From: Burkholderia sp. S171
GTDB taxonomy: Bacteria; Pseudomonadota; Gammaproteobacteria; Burkholderiales; Burkholderiaceae
Assembly (NCBI RefSeq): GCF_009766085.1
Contig: NZ_LMUF01000011.1
Coordinates: 62,001 to 126,000 of the forward strand
Length of the DNA: 64,000 nucleotides
Direction of reading: 5' to 3'
The position numbers and the translations under genes were made by a program. Shown here in pieces: positions 9,075-22,738 of the stretch; positions within the stretch are counted from its first letter, which is position 1, and each line of letters starts with the position of its first letter. The notes under the pieces are model-generated. The model was not told where the DNA came from and searched no databases. It saw only the letters and a list, made by a program, of their open reading frames with translations.

Positions 9075-10433
9075 TCAGGTCGTCGCGTCCTTCACCACCT
9101 TCGCAATACTTTCGGCGTATCCAACCGCATCCGCTTCCGACGCGGCTTCCACCATCACGCGCAACACAGGCTCCGTTCCCGACGCGCGGATAAGCACCCG
9201 TCCATGCGATGCCAACGCGCGCTCGGCTTCGGCAATCGCCCGCTTGATGGCGTCGCTGCTCTTCCAGTCAGCGTCCGGACTCATCCGCACGTTGATCAGC
9301 TTCTGCGGGAACAACGTCACACCGTCGAGCAGGTCGGCAAGCGGCTTGCCACCGCGCTTTATTGCCGCAAGCACGAGCAGCGCCGACACAATGCCGTCGC
9401 CCGTGGAGTGCCGGTCGAGCGACAGGATATGCCCCGACCCTTCCGCGCCCAGATTCCAGTTGTTCTCGCGCAGCTTCTCGAGCACATAGCGGTCGCCCAC
9501 GGCCGCGCGCACGAACTGCACGCCGGCCTGCTTCAGCGCAACCTCTACGGCCATGTTCGTCATCAGCGTACCGACCGCGCCATCCACACGCCCATCCGTC
9601 GCAATGCGATCCTTGACTAGCACGTACAACAACTCATCGCCGTTGTAGAGCCGGCCGGAGGCATCGACGACCTGCAGGCGATCCGCATCGCCATCGAGTG
9701 CAATGCCGATATCCGCACGATGCTCTTTCACCGCCCGCACCAATGCGTCGGGCGCAGTGGCGCCTACGCCGTCGTTGATATTGAAGCCGTTCGGCGAGAC
9801 GCCGATCGTCACCACTTCCGCGCCAAGCTCGTGGAACACCTGCGGCGCGACGTCGTACGCCGCGCCATGAGCGCAGTCGACCACCAGCTTGAGACCATGC
9901 AGGTCGAAGCTGGCCGGGAACGTACTCTTGCAGAATTCGATGTAGCGGCCACGGGCATCGTCCAGCCGGCGAGCCTTGCCCAGCAGTTCGGACGGCGCGC
10001 AGGACATGGGTTCGTCAAGTTGCGCTTCAATCTGCAACTCGACTTCGTCCGGGAGCTTGTTGCCATCGGCGGAGAAAAACTTGATGCCGTTGTCGTAGTA
10101 CGGGTTATGCGATGCGCTGATCACCACGCCCGCCGCCAGACGCAGAGCCCGTGTCAGGTAGGCAACGCCCGGCGTGGGTATCGGGCCGGCCAGCATGACG
10201 TCAACGCCCGCCGCCGAAAAACCCGACTCCAGCGCCGCTTCCAGCATGTACCCCGACACCCGCGTGTCCTTGCCGATCAGCACCGTCGGGCGGCTGCCGC
10301 GCTGCGCCCATCGATCCGCTCCCGCCAAGACTTTCCCGGCTGCGTATCCTAGCCGCAACACGAAATCAGGCGTGATCGGAGCCTCGCCGACCTTGCCGCG
10401 AATACCATCTGTTCCAAAATATCGACGTGCCAT
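9075..10433 (-). CDS. glmM: Phosphoglucosamine mutase GlmM
   Basis: Interconverts glucosamine-6-phosphate and glucosamine-1-phosphate on the way to UDP-GlcNAc, the peptidoglycan and LPS precursor. Starting at the ATG at 10433 ([13 protein letters not shown]) gives 452 residues, the family length; longer upstream frames add unrelated sequence. The active-site phosphoserine loop [13 protein letters not shown], the metal loop ALDGDADRL and the C-terminal phosphate-binding loop [14 protein letters not shown] are all present. It lies downstream of folP on the same strand, the standard folP-glmM order. Confidence 0.97.
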   Translation of the reverse strand: MARRYFGTDGIRGKVGEAPITPDFVLRLGYAAGKVLAGADRWAQRGSRPTVLIGKDTRVSGYMLEAALESGFSAAGVDVMLAGPIPTPGVAYLTRALRLAAGVVISASHNPYYDNGIKFFSADGNKLPDEVELQIEAQLDEPMSCAPSELLGKARRLDDARGRYIEFCKSTFPASFDLHGLKLVVDCAHGAAYDVAPQVFHELGAEVVTIGVSPNGFNINDGVGATAPDALVRAVKEHRADIGIALDGDADRLQVVDASGRLYNGDELLYVLVKDRIATDGRVDGAVGTLMTNMAVEVALKQAGVQFVRAAVGDRYVLEKLRENNWNLGAEGSGHILSLDRHSTGDGIVSALLVLAAIKRGGKPLADLLDGVTLFPQKLINVRMSPDADWKSSDAIKRAIAEAERALASHGRVLIRASGTEPVLRVMVEAASEADAVGYAESIAKVVKDATT

Positions 10434-10518
10434 TGTTTCGTTCTTATCCTTGCGCAAAAAGTAAGCGCGAACTGTGAATTCCAATACTCTCGACGCAGCT
10501 GTTGCAATGCCTACGCAG

Positions 10519-11460
10519 TCAAAACGCGGCTCGTTGAGTGGTACGCTCAGTGCGATCAGCCGCGCGTTCAGGCGTGTTAATGGCAGCACGCACCGCCTGC
10601 CATACTTTCAATGCATCGACAGTCGCCGCGACGTCGTGCACGCGCACAATGGCCGCGCCTCGCTCGGCCGCGCACACCGCCGCCGCTACGCTTGCCGCCA
10701 CGCGCTCGACCGGTTGCGTTCGCCCGGTCACCGCGCCAAGCATCGACTTGCGCGACATTCCAGCCAGTAACGGGACTCGCGAATTCGCGGGCCGTGTCTC
10801 GGCGAGATGCGCCAGCAAAGCGTAATTATGATCGATCACGGACTTGCCGAACCCAAATCCGGGATCGAGGCAGATCCGCTCCGTACTGATTCCTTCCGCC
10901 GTCAGCGTACGCAGCCGTTCCTCGAAAAATTCCCGCACCTCCGCCACGACATCGCGGTACACAGGCTCATGCATCTGCATGGTTTGCGGCTCGCCAAGCA
11001 TATGCATGACGCAGAGCCCGCACGTGCTGTCCCTGACTGCGTCGAGCGCGCCTTCACGACGCAAGCCCCAGATGTCGTTGACCATATCCGCACCAGCGTT
11101 CAGCGCAGCGCGCATGACCGCGGGTTTGTAGGTGTCGATGGAAAGCGGCACATTCGCCGACCGCAACGCTTCGATTACCGGGATCACGCGTTCGAGTTCT
11201 TCGTCCAGCGCGACAGGCGGCGCGCCCGGGCGGGTCGACTCACCGCCGATATCGATCATGTCGGCACCGTCGCGAATCATGTCGGCGGCCTGTGCGAGCG
11301 CCGCGTCGCGTGCGACAAAACGGCCGCCATCTGAAAACGAATCCGGCGTGACGTTGAGAATGCCCATGATCAGCGGGCGCTCGAAGGTCAGCGTGAACCG
11401 GCCGCATTGAAGCTGTTGAGCCACGGCGTGAAAGTTGTCCGGCAAAGATGAAGACAGCAT
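10519..11460 (-). CDS. folP: Dihydropteroate synthase FolP
   Basis: Condenses p-aminobenzoate with hydroxymethyl-dihydropterin diphosphate in folate synthesis; the target of sulfonamides. The TIM-barrel motifs are [26 protein letters not shown] and the sulfonamide-site loop [16 protein letters not shown], with [16 protein letters not shown] at the end. The ATG at 11460 gives 313 residues; an upstream TTG at 11478 would add six and cannot be excluded. It lies 85 nt before glmM and about 200 nt after ftsH, behind the ftsH terminator. Confidence 0.96.
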   Translation of the reverse strand: MLSSSLPDNFHAVAQQLQCGRFTLTFERPLIMGILNVTPDSFSDGGRFVARDAALAQAADMIRDGADMIDIGGESTRPGAPPVALDEELERVIPVIEALRSANVPLSIDTYKPAVMRAALNAGADMVNDIWGLRREGALDAVRDSTCGLCVMHMLGEPQTMQMHEPVYRDVVAEVREFFEERLRTLTAEGISTERICLDPGFGFGKSVIDHNYALLAHLAETRPANSRVPLLAGMSRKSMLGAVTGRTQPVERVAASVAAAVCAAERGAAIVRVHDVAATVDALKVWQAVRAAINTPERAADRTERTTQRAAF

Positions 11461-11614
11461 AGTGGTCCAGCGACGCAATGAGGGAGCTACGTTTTAGATT
11501 GATGGGCGCCGATCGATCCGCCACTCGGAATGCATACGGCGGAGCTCAAACGATTACTAGCTCAAATTGATGAACCTGCATGCGCGGCCTCAAAAAGCGA
11601 GGCCCAACGGAAAA

Positions 11615-11640
11615 GGGCTGGTGTGAAAACACACCAGCCC
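11615..11640 (-). terminator. Rho-independent terminator of ftsH
   Basis: An 11-bp perfect stem (GGGCTGGTGTG with CACACCAGCCC) and a 4-nt loop lie 25 nt after the ftsH stop. A short T-run follows on the minus strand. Confidence 0.8.
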
Positions 11641-11664
11641 CTTCTAATTTGCCTCAGGATCGCG

Positions 11665-13560
11665 TCAGGCTGAAGCAGGAGCCGTGGCGTTACCCGGTTT
11701 GACTTCCGCGCCGGCGTTTCCGCCACCCGACGACGGATCACTCGACGGCGGCGGCAGATTCTTCGGCGGACGCGGCGGACGACCGCCCATGATGTCGCCG
11801 ATCTGCTCTGCGTCGATGGTTTCCCACTCCAGCAACGCCTTCGTCATGGCTTCGACCTTGTCACGGTTGTCTTCCAGCAGCTTGCGAGCGAGGCCATATT
11901 GATCGTCGAGAATCCGGCGAATTTCAGCATCGACCTTTTGCTGCGTGGCTTCGGATACCGTCTTTGACGCCATCTTCCCAAACATGCCGTCCTGCTCGGT
12001 ATCGACATACACCATCGTGCCAAGCACATCCGACATACCGTAACGCGTCACCATGTCGCGTGCCATCTTCGTCGCACGCTCGAAGTCGTTCGAAGCACCC
12101 GTTGACATGGAGTTCAGGAACACTTCTTCCGCTGCACGGCCGCCGAACAGGATGGCGATTTCCTCAAGCATCTTGTCGCGATACAGATTCACGCGATCAT
12201 GTTCCGGCAACTGCCACGTGATACCCAGCGCCCAGCCACGCGGCATGATGGAGACCTTGTGCACCGGATCTGCGTGAGGCAGCAACTTGGCTACCACTGC
12301 GTGACCCGACTCGTGATAAGCCGTATTGCGACGCTCTTCTTCGCGCATCACGGCAGACTTGCGTTCCGGACCCATGAAGATCTTGTCTTTCGCGTCTTCG
12401 AAGTCCGCCATCTCGACGATCCGCTTGCCGCGACGCGCCGCGAACAACGCAGCTTCGTTCACCAGGTTCGCCAGATCGGCGCCCGAGAAGCCCGGCGTAC
12501 CACGCGCGATCACCGAAGCGTCGACGTCGTTCGAAATAGGCACCTTGCGCAGGTGAACCTTCATGATGTGTTCGCGACCGCGGATGTCCGGCAGGCCAAC
12601 ATACACCTGGCGGTCGAAACGGCCCGGACGCAGCAGCGCTTTGTCGAGCACGTCGGAGCGGTTGGTCGCAGCGATCACGATCACGCCGGAGTTCGCTTCG
12701 AAGCCGTCCATTTCCACGAGCATCTGGTTCAACGTCTGTTCGCGTTCGTCGTTACCGCCGCCCATGCCGGCACCGCGATGACGGCCCACAGCATCGATTT
12801 CGTCGATAAACACGATACACGGCGCGTGCTTCTTGGCCTGCTCGAACATGTCGCGCACCCGAGCCGCACCCACACCCACGAACATTTCAACGAAGTCCGA
12901 GCCCGAGATGCTAAAGAACGGCACTTTCGCTTCGCCAGCAATAGCGCGCGCCAGCAACGTCTTACCCGTACCCGGAGGCCCGACCAGCAACACGCCGCGA
13001 GGAATACGCCCGCCCAGCTTCTGGAATTTCTGCGGATCACGCAGGAAGTCGACCAGCTCGGAGACCTCCTCCTTCGCTTCGTCACAGCCTGCGACATCGG
13101 TAAAATTGATCGCGTTGTTATTCTCGTCGATCAGCCGCGCTCGCGACTTGCCAAACGAAAATGCCCCGCCTTTCCCGCCGCCCTGCATCTGCCGCATCAT
13201 GAAGAACCAGAAACCGATGATCAGGATCGTCGGTCCGAGGTAGTACAGCGCGGAAACAAGCGCGTTCGGTTCGTCGTCAGCCTTGCCGCTAACCTGGACG
13301 CCGTACTTCATCAAGTCGCCGACCATCCAGATATCGCCGGGCGACACTATTTGATATTTCTGACCGTCTGCGGGAGTAACGGTGAGATTACGACCCTGAA
13401 CGGTAACTGTCTTGACCTTACCGGACTTCGCGTCGTCCATGAATTGCGAATACGAAACACCTTCCTGGACGCGGGGCTTGTCGAACTGCTTGAACACCGT
13501 GAACAGCACCAGTGCGATAACCAGCCACACCGCTGCCTTAGAGAACATATTGTTGTTCAA
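11665..13560 (-). CDS. ftsH: ATP-dependent zinc metalloprotease FtsH
   Basis: Membrane-anchored AAA+ protease that degrades unassembled membrane proteins and short-lived regulators. The 631 residues show two N-terminal membrane segments (about 5-22 and 105-125) around a periplasmic domain, Walker A GPPGTGKT, Walker [12 protein letters not shown], the second region of homology ending in RPGRFDRQV, and the zinc site HESGH. The C-terminal tail is Gly/Pro/Asn-rich. rlmE lies upstream on the same strand, the classic rlmE-ftsH pairing, with a gap of about 200 nt. Confidence 0.97.
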   Translation of the reverse strand: MNNNMFSKAAVWLVIALVLFTVFKQFDKPRVQEGVSYSQFMDDAKSGKVKTVTVQGRNLTVTPADGQKYQIVSPGDIWMVGDLMKYGVQVSGKADDEPNALVSALYYLGPTILIIGFWFFMMRQMQGGGKGGAFSFGKSRARLIDENNNAINFTDVAGCDEAKEEVSELVDFLRDPQKFQKLGGRIPRGVLLVGPPGTGKTLLARAIAGEAKVPFFSISGSDFVEMFVGVGAARVRDMFEQAKKHAPCIVFIDEIDAVGRHRGAGMGGGNDEREQTLNQMLVEMDGFEANSGVIVIAATNRSDVLDKALLRPGRFDRQVYVGLPDIRGREHIMKVHLRKVPISNDVDASVIARGTPGFSGADLANLVNEAALFAARRGKRIVEMADFEDAKDKIFMGPERKSAVMREEERRNTAYHESGHAVVAKLLPHADPVHKVSIMPRGWALGITWQLPEHDRVNLYRDKMLEEIAILFGGRAAEEVFLNSMSTGASNDFERATKMARDMVTRYGMSDVLGTMVYVDTEQDGMFGKMASKTVSEATQQKVDAEIRRILDDQYGLARKLLEDNRDKVEAMTKALLEWETIDAEQIGDIMGGRPPRPPKNLPPPSSDPSSGGGNAGAEVKPGNATAPASA

Positions 13561-13757
13561 AGCACCACTCCTTCACTCATAGACGGGCGCCTACATTCGC
13601 CTTGCGGCACCACCAAAGCATTCTAATCCAGACCGCAAACCCCTGCTATAGCCTTTAACTAGCGCGAAGATAGCGGTCAGGACCCGATTGTTTGGACATA
13701 TCCGGCAAATCGCCTGCCGAGACAACCGGTCCCCGGCGGCGTTTCCACCCGCAACTC

Positions 13758-14420
13758 TCAATCCCGACGCTTGAGTTGCCTGCCCAAAATAAACGTTTCG
13801 GACGATTTATCGCGCGACGCCTTCGGCTTGCGCGGCGCGACGATTTTGAATTGATGCTTGAACTTCTCCACTATCTGACTATAGCCGCTGCCATGAAAAC
13901 ATTTGACCAATAAAGCGCCTTCCGGCTTCAGATGATTCTGCGAGAAGTCCAGCGCCAGATCGCACAGATGTTCCATTCGCGCGGCATCCGCGCTGGCAAC
14001 TCCTGAGAGGTTGGGGGCCATGTCGGAAATTACAAGATCAACTTGATGGTCTCCGACGATTTCCTTCAATTGGTCCAGAACCGAGTCTTCGCGGAAGTCG
14101 CCCTGGATGAAAATCACGTCGGCAATCGGCTCCATGGGCAGCAGGTCGAGCGCGATGATCTTGCCATCAATGCCGCCTTCGCGCGTTTCACCACGCTTGG
14201 ACCCTTTAGCCAATTGGTTGCGCGCGTACTGGCTCCAGCTCCCCGGGGTCGAACCCAGGTCGACAATGATCTGGCCCGGTTTGATCAACTTATCCTGCTC
14301 GTCGATCTCCTTCAGCTTGTATGCCGCGCGCGCCCGATAGCCCTCGCGCTGCGCGAGCTTCACGTAAGGGTCGTTGATGTGGTCGTGCAGCCACGAGTAA
14401 TTGAAGCGGTTTTTTGCCAT
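13758..14420 (-). CDS. rlmE: 23S rRNA 2'-O-uridine methyltransferase RlmE (RrmJ/FtsJ)
   Basis: Methylates U2552 of 23S rRNA in the assembled 50S subunit using SAM. The 220 residues carry the K-D-K-E 2'-O-methyltransferase signature regions: Lys in [11 protein letters not shown], the SAM loop [12 protein letters not shown], Asp in [11 protein letters not shown], and Lys in [13 protein letters not shown]. It precedes ftsH on the minus strand and is divergent from the YhbY-type gene. Confidence 0.95.
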   Translation of the reverse strand: MAKNRFNYSWLHDHINDPYVKLAQREGYRARAAYKLKEIDEQDKLIKPGQIIVDLGSTPGSWSQYARNQLAKGSKRGETREGGIDGKIIALDLLPMEPIADVIFIQGDFREDSVLDQLKEIVGDHQVDLVISDMAPNLSGVASADAARMEHLCDLALDFSQNHLKPEGALLVKCFHGSGYSQIVEKFKHQFKIVAPRKPKASRDKSSETFILGRQLKRRD

Positions 14421-14802
14421 TAAGAATGAACTCTTGCTGCGTGAAGCTGTGCTTTTAGCGGATAATACGCGTCTAATTCGGGCTGCTGCTCATTTATGAG
14501 GCAGCCTTCGTCGATGTGAACAGCCGATACCGGCGCCGTTGCGCCCTGTGTTTGCCAGCGACGTTTGCCGGAGGCCCGAGGCTGATAATGTGCTTCAGGC
14601 TTATCTGGCAAGGGGCGGCGTCCGAGCTCCGGCGATTAAAGATTCGTTAAAATCAAGTCCGTTGCTCGCCGCACCGCCTCGCGCCGTCCGTCATTTTCTT
14701 GAGCAAGGCGTCCCGCCCTGCCCGTCTTTGTTTTGCAATCGCGACCGTTTAGCCGCTTTTACGCTACGGCGCCTCTCATTTTAGTCGAGTCCGTTACTTC
14801 TC
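14421..14802. other. Divergent intergenic region rlmE / YhbY gene
   Basis: About 380 nt with no supported gene; the short frames here have no family resemblance. It should hold the promoters of both flanking genes. AT-richer stretches occur near 14635-14660, but no clear -35/-10 pair could be assigned by eye. Confidence 0.5.
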
Positions 14803-15360
14803 ATGCCAGCTCTCAAACTTTCTCCCGCCCAACGCGCCGACCTGCGCTCCCTGGCTCACGCGCTCAAGCCCGTTGTACTCGTTGGCGGCGAAGGGCTGAC
14901 CGAGGCCGTGCTGGCCGAGATCGAGGTGCACCTTGCTGCGCACCAGCTCATCAAGATCCGCGTGTTCGGTGACGACCGCGAAGCCCGCGTCGCAGCTTAC
15001 GCCGAAATCTGCGACCGCTTGAACGCCGCGCCGATCCAGCAAATCGGCAAGCTGCTGGTCGTGTGGCGGCCGGAAAGCGACGAAGCTGCCGCTAAGCCTT
15101 CGCGCGCTGCCGGTGTGCGCGGCGCCAATCGCATAGCGCCTCCGAGCGCTGGCGAAGCCGCTGCCGAACCCTCGTCGAAGGGACGCGCACCGCGCGTGGT
15201 CAAGGTCGTCAAGATCACGCGTGACGCACCCGTGGTCCGCAAGCCGAAAAAGCAAAAGCTGTTGGTTCGCGGCAACGAACGGGTGACGGCCGGCGGCAAC
15301 GTCAAACGCGCAAAGAAGCGTTTGCCCAGCGCCAAGCGTCACCATCAATCGTCAAAATAA
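14803..15360 (+). CDS. yhbY: YhbY/CRS1-YhbY (CRM) domain RNA-binding protein
   Basis: Small RNA-binding protein associated with pre-50S ribosomes. Residues 1-90 are the CRM domain with the family core LSPAQRADLRSLAHALKPVV, the GxxG-like loop VGGEGLTE and the segment HQLIKIRVFG. E. coli YhbY is about 97 residues; this one is 185, the extra half being a basic, Ala- and Lys-rich tail (KKQKLLVRGNE...KRAKKRLPSAKR) that looks disordered and probably adds RNA affinity. The rlmE-yhbY-greA neighbourhood is shared with gamma-proteobacteria. Confidence 0.88.
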   Translation: MPALKLSPAQRADLRSLAHALKPVVLVGGEGLTEAVLAEIEVHLAAHQLIKIRVFGDDREARVAAYAEICDRLNAAPIQQIGKLLVVWRPESDEAAAKPSRAAGVRGANRIAPPSAGEAAAEPSSKGRAPRVVKVVKITRDAPVVRKPKKQKLLVRGNERVTAGGNVKRAKKRLPSAKRHHQSSK

Positions 15361-15385
15361 GCTTTTCCGGGTTCGCCCGGAAGAC

Positions 15386-15430
15386 AAAAAGCCGGCCACG
15401 CCCGATACGCTCGGGCCTAGCCGGCTTTTA
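15386..15430. terminator. Bidirectional terminator between the YhbY gene and the DUF4149 gene
   Basis: AAAAAGCCGGC and GCCGGCTTTTA close a GC-rich hairpin with an inner CCCGA/TCGGG stem. T-runs exist on both strands, so it can serve both convergent genes. Confidence 0.8.
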
Positions 15431-15431
15431 T

Positions 15432-15953
15432 TTAACCGCGCGCGCGGCGTGCCGCCACGCTAGCCGTCTTTCCCTTCGGAATGACCGATTGCGTTGGGAA
15501 CCGTCCCGGCGGCAAGCGCCAGAACAACACCAGTCCCAGCACACTCTCCACTAGGTAGAACGCGCTCGACACCCCGTGCAGCAAACCGAAGCGGCTTGCA
15601 TACGGCGATTGCGCGAGTTCCATCCCACCTTCCTGAGCCGCCACCCGCAGCGCGTTCATGAACGGTTGCAGCGTGAAATAGCCGATCAGCACACATAGCA
15701 GCATGCCCGCGATGACCCAGCGGGTCCGCTTGTACTCGGCAAAACCCGTTCGAACGAGGCGGTTAGCCAAAACCAGCAGCAGCAGTGCGCAGATCACGCC
15801 GAGGAATCCCTCGATGCGAAACAACTGCGCCGCAACCGATCCCGCCGATGTCCGGTCAAGCATGCTGAACAGCACCGGCGCTGCCACGTACCCGAGCGTC
15901 AGTACGCTGCCAACCCAGATCATGGCGATGATTCGAAAGAATCGATGGGCCAT
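15432..15953 (-). CDS. DUF4149 family integral membrane protein
   Basis: A 173-residue membrane protein with about four hydrophobic segments (roughly 8-30, 48-66, 78-98 and 122-145) and a basic C-terminal tail. The family is found beside greA in many beta-proteobacteria, and no function is established to my knowledge. Its ATG overlaps the greA stop by 4 nt (ATGA), so the two are translationally coupled. The family assignment rests on the N-terminal pattern and gene order. Confidence 0.75.
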   Translation of the reverse strand: MAHRFFRIIAMIWVGSVLTLGYVAAPVLFSMLDRTSAGSVAAQLFRIEGFLGVICALLLLVLANRLVRTGFAEYKRTRWVIAGMLLCVLIGYFTLQPFMNALRVAAQEGGMELAQSPYASRFGLLHGVSSAFYLVESVLGLVLFWRLPPGRFPTQSVIPKGKTASVAARRARG

Positions 15954-16429
15954 CAGACGTACTTGACCGCGATGATTTCGTACTCGCGCGCACCGCTCGG
16001 CGCCTGCACCGAGGCCACGTCGCCTTCGGTCTTGCCGATTAGCGCGCGGGCGATGGGCGAGCTGATGGACACCAGCCCGTGGTCGATATCCGCTTCGTCG
16101 TCGCCGACGATCTGGTAGGTTACCGTGTGGCCCGTGGCCGTCTCTTCCAGCTCGACCGTCGCGCCGAAGATCACGCGGCCGTCAGCTTCTACGGTCGTCG
16201 GGTCAATGACTTGCGCCCCGGCCAGCTTCGACTCGATCTCCGCAATTCGGCCTTCGATAAAGCCCTGCTTCTCCTTGGCCGCATCGTATTCGGAGTTTTC
16301 CGACAGATCGCCCTGCGCGCGCGCTTCGGAAATCGAATTCACGACAGCCGGGCGCTCTACCGATTTGAGGCGTTGCAATTCGTCGCGGAGCATTGCCGCG
16401 CCGCGTTTAGTCAAAGGAACTGTGCTCAT
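15953..16429 (-). CDS. greA: Transcription elongation factor GreA
   Basis: Rescues backtracked RNA polymerase by stimulating transcript cleavage through its secondary channel. Starting at the ATG at 16429 ([14 protein letters not shown]) gives 158 residues, exactly the E. coli length. The N-terminal coiled coil carries the tip acidic pair in [12 protein letters not shown]; the C-terminal FKBP-like domain includes [14 protein letters not shown] long-stem terminator separates it from carB upstream, and the downstream DUF4149 gene overlaps it. Confidence 0.97.
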   Translation of the reverse strand: MSTVPLTKRGAAMLRDELQRLKSVERPAVVNSISEARAQGDLSENSEYDAAKEKQGFIEGRIAEIESKLAGAQVIDPTTVEADGRVIFGATVELEETATGHTVTYQIVGDDEADIDHGLVSISSPIARALIGKTEGDVASVQAPSGAREYEIIAVKYV

Positions 16430-16459
16430 AAACAACTCATTACGCAAAGATGCAGACGT

Positions 16460-16522
16460 AAAAAAATTACCGCGGTTAAGTGCATCTCCCGGTAAAAAAG
16501 GGAGACGCCGCTTAACCGCGGC
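16460..16522 (-). terminator. Nested-stem terminator between carB and greA
   Basis: An outer 11-bp stem (CCGCGGTTAAG at 16470-16480 with CTTAACCGCGG at 16511-16521) encloses an inner stem (ATCTCCC with GGGAGAC). On the minus strand a run of seven T residues follows at 16466-16460. It lies about 60 nt after carB and 30 nt before the greA start, so it either ends carAB transcripts or regulates entry into greA. Confidence 0.8.
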
Positions 16523-16582
16523 CCTTGAAACTTAGACTTCGTTTGGAGACTGCTGATACTGCTGAGACTCGAATCAGAAGCC

Positions 16583-19837
<3,255 letters not shown>

Positions 19838-19893
19838 AACTGCTCTCAATGATTGTGTTGCGTGTTCTGACTTTGCGCGTCTGGCGTATCTGT

Positions 19894-21033
19894 TTAAGCC
19901 GCTACTTTTTGCGCTTCCATCAACCCGACGAATCGATCGAACAAGTACGCAATATCGTTCGGTCCCGGCGACGCTTCAGGGTGGCCCTGGAAGCAGAACG
20001 CGGGTTTGTCGGTGAGCGCGAAGCCTTGCAGCGTGCCGTCGAACAGCGACGTATGCGTGACCTTTGCGTTGGCGGGCAGCGTGGCGGCATCGACAGCGAA
20101 ACCGTGATTCTGCGACGTGATCACCACGCGGCCATTCTCAAGGTCCTTCACCGGATGATTCGCGCCGTGATGACCCGTTTTCATCTTCATGGTCTTGGCG
20201 CCTACGGCCAGCCCCATGATCTGGTGACCGAGGCAAATCCCGAACGTAGGAATGCCGCGTTCGATGAATTCACGCGTCGCGCGAATGGCGTAGTCGCACG
20301 GTTCCGGGTCGCCGGGGCCGTTCGAGAGGAAGATGCCATCGGGGTTCAGCGCGAGGGCGTCGGCGGCAGTGGATTCAGCCGGCAACACGGTGACGTGGCA
20401 ACCGCGCTCGGCGAGCATGCGCAAGATGTTGTACTTCACGCCGTAGTCGAACGCGACCACGCGGTACTTCGGCGCCTTCTGCTCGCCGTAGCCGCTTTCC
20501 AGCTTCCATTCGGACTGCGTCCATTCGTACTTTTCTTTCGTCGATACGACCTTGGCAAGATCCATCCCCGACAAACCCGGGAACGAGCGCGCAAGTTCAA
20601 GCGCTTTCGCTTCGTCGTCACCGGCGAGAATGCAGCCGTTTTGCGCGCCCTTGTCGCGCAGGATTCGCGTGAGCTTGCGTGTATCGATGTTCGAAATAGC
20701 GACGACGTTTTCTGCTTTCAGATAGTCAGCGAGAGATTGCTGGGAGCGAAAATTCGAAGCGAGCACCGGCAGATCTCGAATGATCAGCCCGGCGGCATGG
20801 ACTTTGGTGGATTCGACGTCTTCAGCGTTCACACCGACATTGCCGATGTGCGGATACGTCAGGGTGACGATTTGCTGGGCGTAGCTCGGGTCCGTCAGGA
20901 TTTCCTGATAACCGGTGATAGCAGTGTTGAACACCACTTCGCCGATCGTGTGACCGGACGCGCCGATCGAGTGACCACGAAAGACCGTGCCGTCGGCGAG
21001 TGCGAGGATTGCGGGAGAGAATGACGGCAACAC
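19894..21033 (-). CDS. carA: Carbamoyl-phosphate synthase small subunit CarA
   Basis: Glutaminase subunit that releases ammonia for CarB. The N-terminal CPSase small domain is followed by a class I amidotransferase domain with the nucleophile in [11 protein letters not shown] and the catalytic His-Glu pair in [13 protein letters not shown]. It is 379 residues long, close to the E. coli length (382). The start codon is GTG at 21033, behind an AAAGGAG site. About 255 nt of leader separate it from the nearest promoter-like sequence. Confidence 0.97.
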   Translation of the reverse strand: MLPSFSPAILALADGTVFRGHSIGASGHTIGEVVFNTAITGYQEILTDPSYAQQIVTLTYPHIGNVGVNAEDVESTKVHAAGLIIRDLPVLASNFRSQQSLADYLKAENVVAISNIDTRKLTRILRDKGAQNGCILAGDDEAKALELARSFPGLSGMDLAKVVSTKEKYEWTQSEWKLESGYGEQKAPKYRVVAFDYGVKYNILRMLAERGCHVTVLPAESTAADALALNPDGIFLSNGPGDPEPCDYAIRATREFIERGIPTFGICLGHQIMGLAVGAKTMKMKTGHHGANHPVKDLENGRVVITSQNHGFAVDAATLPANAKVTHTSLFDGTLQGFALTDKPAFCFQGHPEASPGPNDIAYLFDRFVGLMEAQKVAA

Positions 21034-21295
21034 GGGAGGCTCCTTTGGAACACCCTGTTTGCCGACCTGTCATCCGACCGTGGGGTCGCGCGCGGCCTTG
21101 AAGTGGCGCGCGCAGACCCGCATCGCGTTCGATTGCGTCGGGCGCAGGACCCGCCGGGTTCCGCTGATCGGGCTCCAATGACTGGATGCGCGAATCAGGC
21201 GTTTGGCGGGATGCGCGCGTGTTGCAAGGCGCGGCGGATGAACGGTGAGTGGGAGGTAGGCGCTAGGGTGTAGGTTGATTTGCTCAAACCTTCGA

Positions 21296-21325
21296 ATTAT
21301 AGCCGGAAAACGCCCTTCCCTCCAA
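21296..21325 (-). promoter_or_regulatory. Candidate sigma-70 promoter of carAB with a long leader
   Basis: On the minus strand TATAAT (21301-21296) is a perfect -10, preceded by TTGGAG at 18-nt spacing. Transcription from here would give a 5' leader of roughly 255 nt before the carA GTG. The leader contains complementary GC-rich stretches (GCGCGCG with CGCGCGC in 21089-21130). No leader peptide could be assigned. Confidence 0.5.
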
Positions 21326-21398
21326 ATTTGAGACGCGACGTACGCAAGACGCGTTCCAGCTTATACGCTGCGGGCCTTAACCAGCGGGCATGCGACGA

Positions 21399-22634
21399 TC
21401 ATGACGCCACGCCGCCGCGCTTTTCGAGAACACTGCTCGGCAGCACATACCAGATGGCGCTCGCGATCTGCAGAGCGATCAGCACGCCCCACACGCTCAA
21501 GTGCGCCGCCGCAGGATAGTGACCGCCTTGGGCCGGCCAGCGCGACAGCATGGTGCCTATGCCCACTTGCAAGCCGAAGATCAGGATGAACAGCACCAGC
21601 GTGAGCGTGCTATGCGCGCGGCCAATCATGTGCGTCGGGAAATACTCGGCCATCACGGCGTAACTCAGGATGCCGGTTCCGCCGAACACGCCGTAACACG
21701 CAATCAGCAACGCCGGCGCAATGGGGGCGCGCACGAGCATCAGAACCTGCACAAGCACGAACAGCCCCATGCCAAAGCCGCAGAACGCATACACGGTGAC
21801 ACCGCGCTTTTGCAGACCACGCGCCGCCACGCCGAAACCGACGCAGCCGATCATCATCGCGATGCCGAGCACCGATACCAGCACCGCGGCATATTGAGCG
21901 CTGAGGCCCATGACATCGAGGAGATAGGGCCTGATCCATAGCGACTGCATCGCGTAGAAAACGCCCTGCGTGACCACCGAAAACGATGCGATCTTCCAGA
22001 AGGCGCCGCTGCCCAGAATGTGCCACGTGCCCTTGAACTGCGTGAGCATGTCGGCTTTTCGATGCACGCCGTCTCGATGTTCCGGCGCAAACAGGAAGAT
22101 GGCTGCCGCGACGGCGAGGGTCATCGCAACAAGACCGAAACAGACGTTGCGCCAGTCGGTCACCCCGAGCAGCAGGGCAAGCGGTGAGCCGACCACTACG
22201 CCGCCGAGGCCGCCCACCGCCATCACGAGGCCGTTGACCATCGGAAGCTGTGCCACAGGCAGGATTTGCGCGAGCGCCTTGAACGCCGCGCTCATGCAGA
22301 CGGATACGCCCACGCCGATCAGCAGCCGCCCCAGCATCATGGAGCCGATGCCGTGGGCTTCGCCGAACACGCCGATCCCAAGCGCCGCGAACAACAGCAT
22401 GCCGGCCGTGACGCGGCGCGGGCCAAAGCGGTCGAGCAACATGCCCACAGGAATTTGTGCCGCCGCGAAGCCGAGAAAATACAGCGACGTGAGCAACCCG
22501 AGATCCGCGCCCGACAAACCCAGGTCGTGCGTGATGTAAGGCGCGAAGCCGAGATTCACCCCGCGGAATACGTACGAGACGAAATATCCGGCGGAAAACA
22601 GGAAAAAGACGCGAAGCCGAACGGAATACGTCAT
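21399..22634 (-). CDS. Major facilitator superfamily transporter
   Basis: A 12-span inner-membrane transporter of about 411 residues. The motif A-type loop after the second helix reads GMLLDRFGPRRVT, and the first half starts FSAGYFVSYVFRGVNLGFAPYI, resembling the organic-anion and nitrate/sugar-phosphate MFS branches. The ATG at 22634 (MTYSVRLRVF) was preferred over a start 17 residues earlier that overlaps the mltD terminator region. The substrate cannot be told from sequence. It is flanked by carA and mltD with no operon link. Confidence 0.85.
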   Translation of the reverse strand: MTYSVRLRVFFLFSAGYFVSYVFRGVNLGFAPYITHDLGLSGADLGLLTSLYFLGFAAAQIPVGMLLDRFGPRRVTAGMLLFAALGIGVFGEAHGIGSMMLGRLLIGVGVSVCMSAAFKALAQILPVAQLPMVNGLVMAVGGLGGVVVGSPLALLLGVTDWRNVCFGLVAMTLAVAAAIFLFAPEHRDGVHRKADMLTQFKGTWHILGSGAFWKIASFSVVTQGVFYAMQSLWIRPYLLDVMGLSAQYAAVLVSVLGIAMMIGCVGFGVAARGLQKRGVTVYAFCGFGMGLFVLVQVLMLVRAPIAPALLIACYGVFGGTGILSYAVMAEYFPTHMIGRAHSTLTLVLFILIFGLQVGIGTMLSRWPAQGGHYPAAAHLSVWGVLIALQIASAIWYVLPSSVLEKRGGVAS

Positions 22635-22687
22635 GTGCAGCGCAGGGGTTTTTATATGAAGCGGCAGTTTAACTCGCACGCACAAAC

Positions 22688-22714
22688 TAAAACGCCGTCA
22701 CCTTGGTGACGGCG
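22688..22714 (-). terminator. Rho-independent terminator of mltD
   Basis: CGCCGTCACC pairs with GGTGACGGCG around a minimal loop; on the minus strand it is followed by TTTTAG. It lies 25 nt after the mltD stop. Confidence 0.8.
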
Positions 22715-22738
22715 TGGATTCTTGACCGCGCAGACAGG

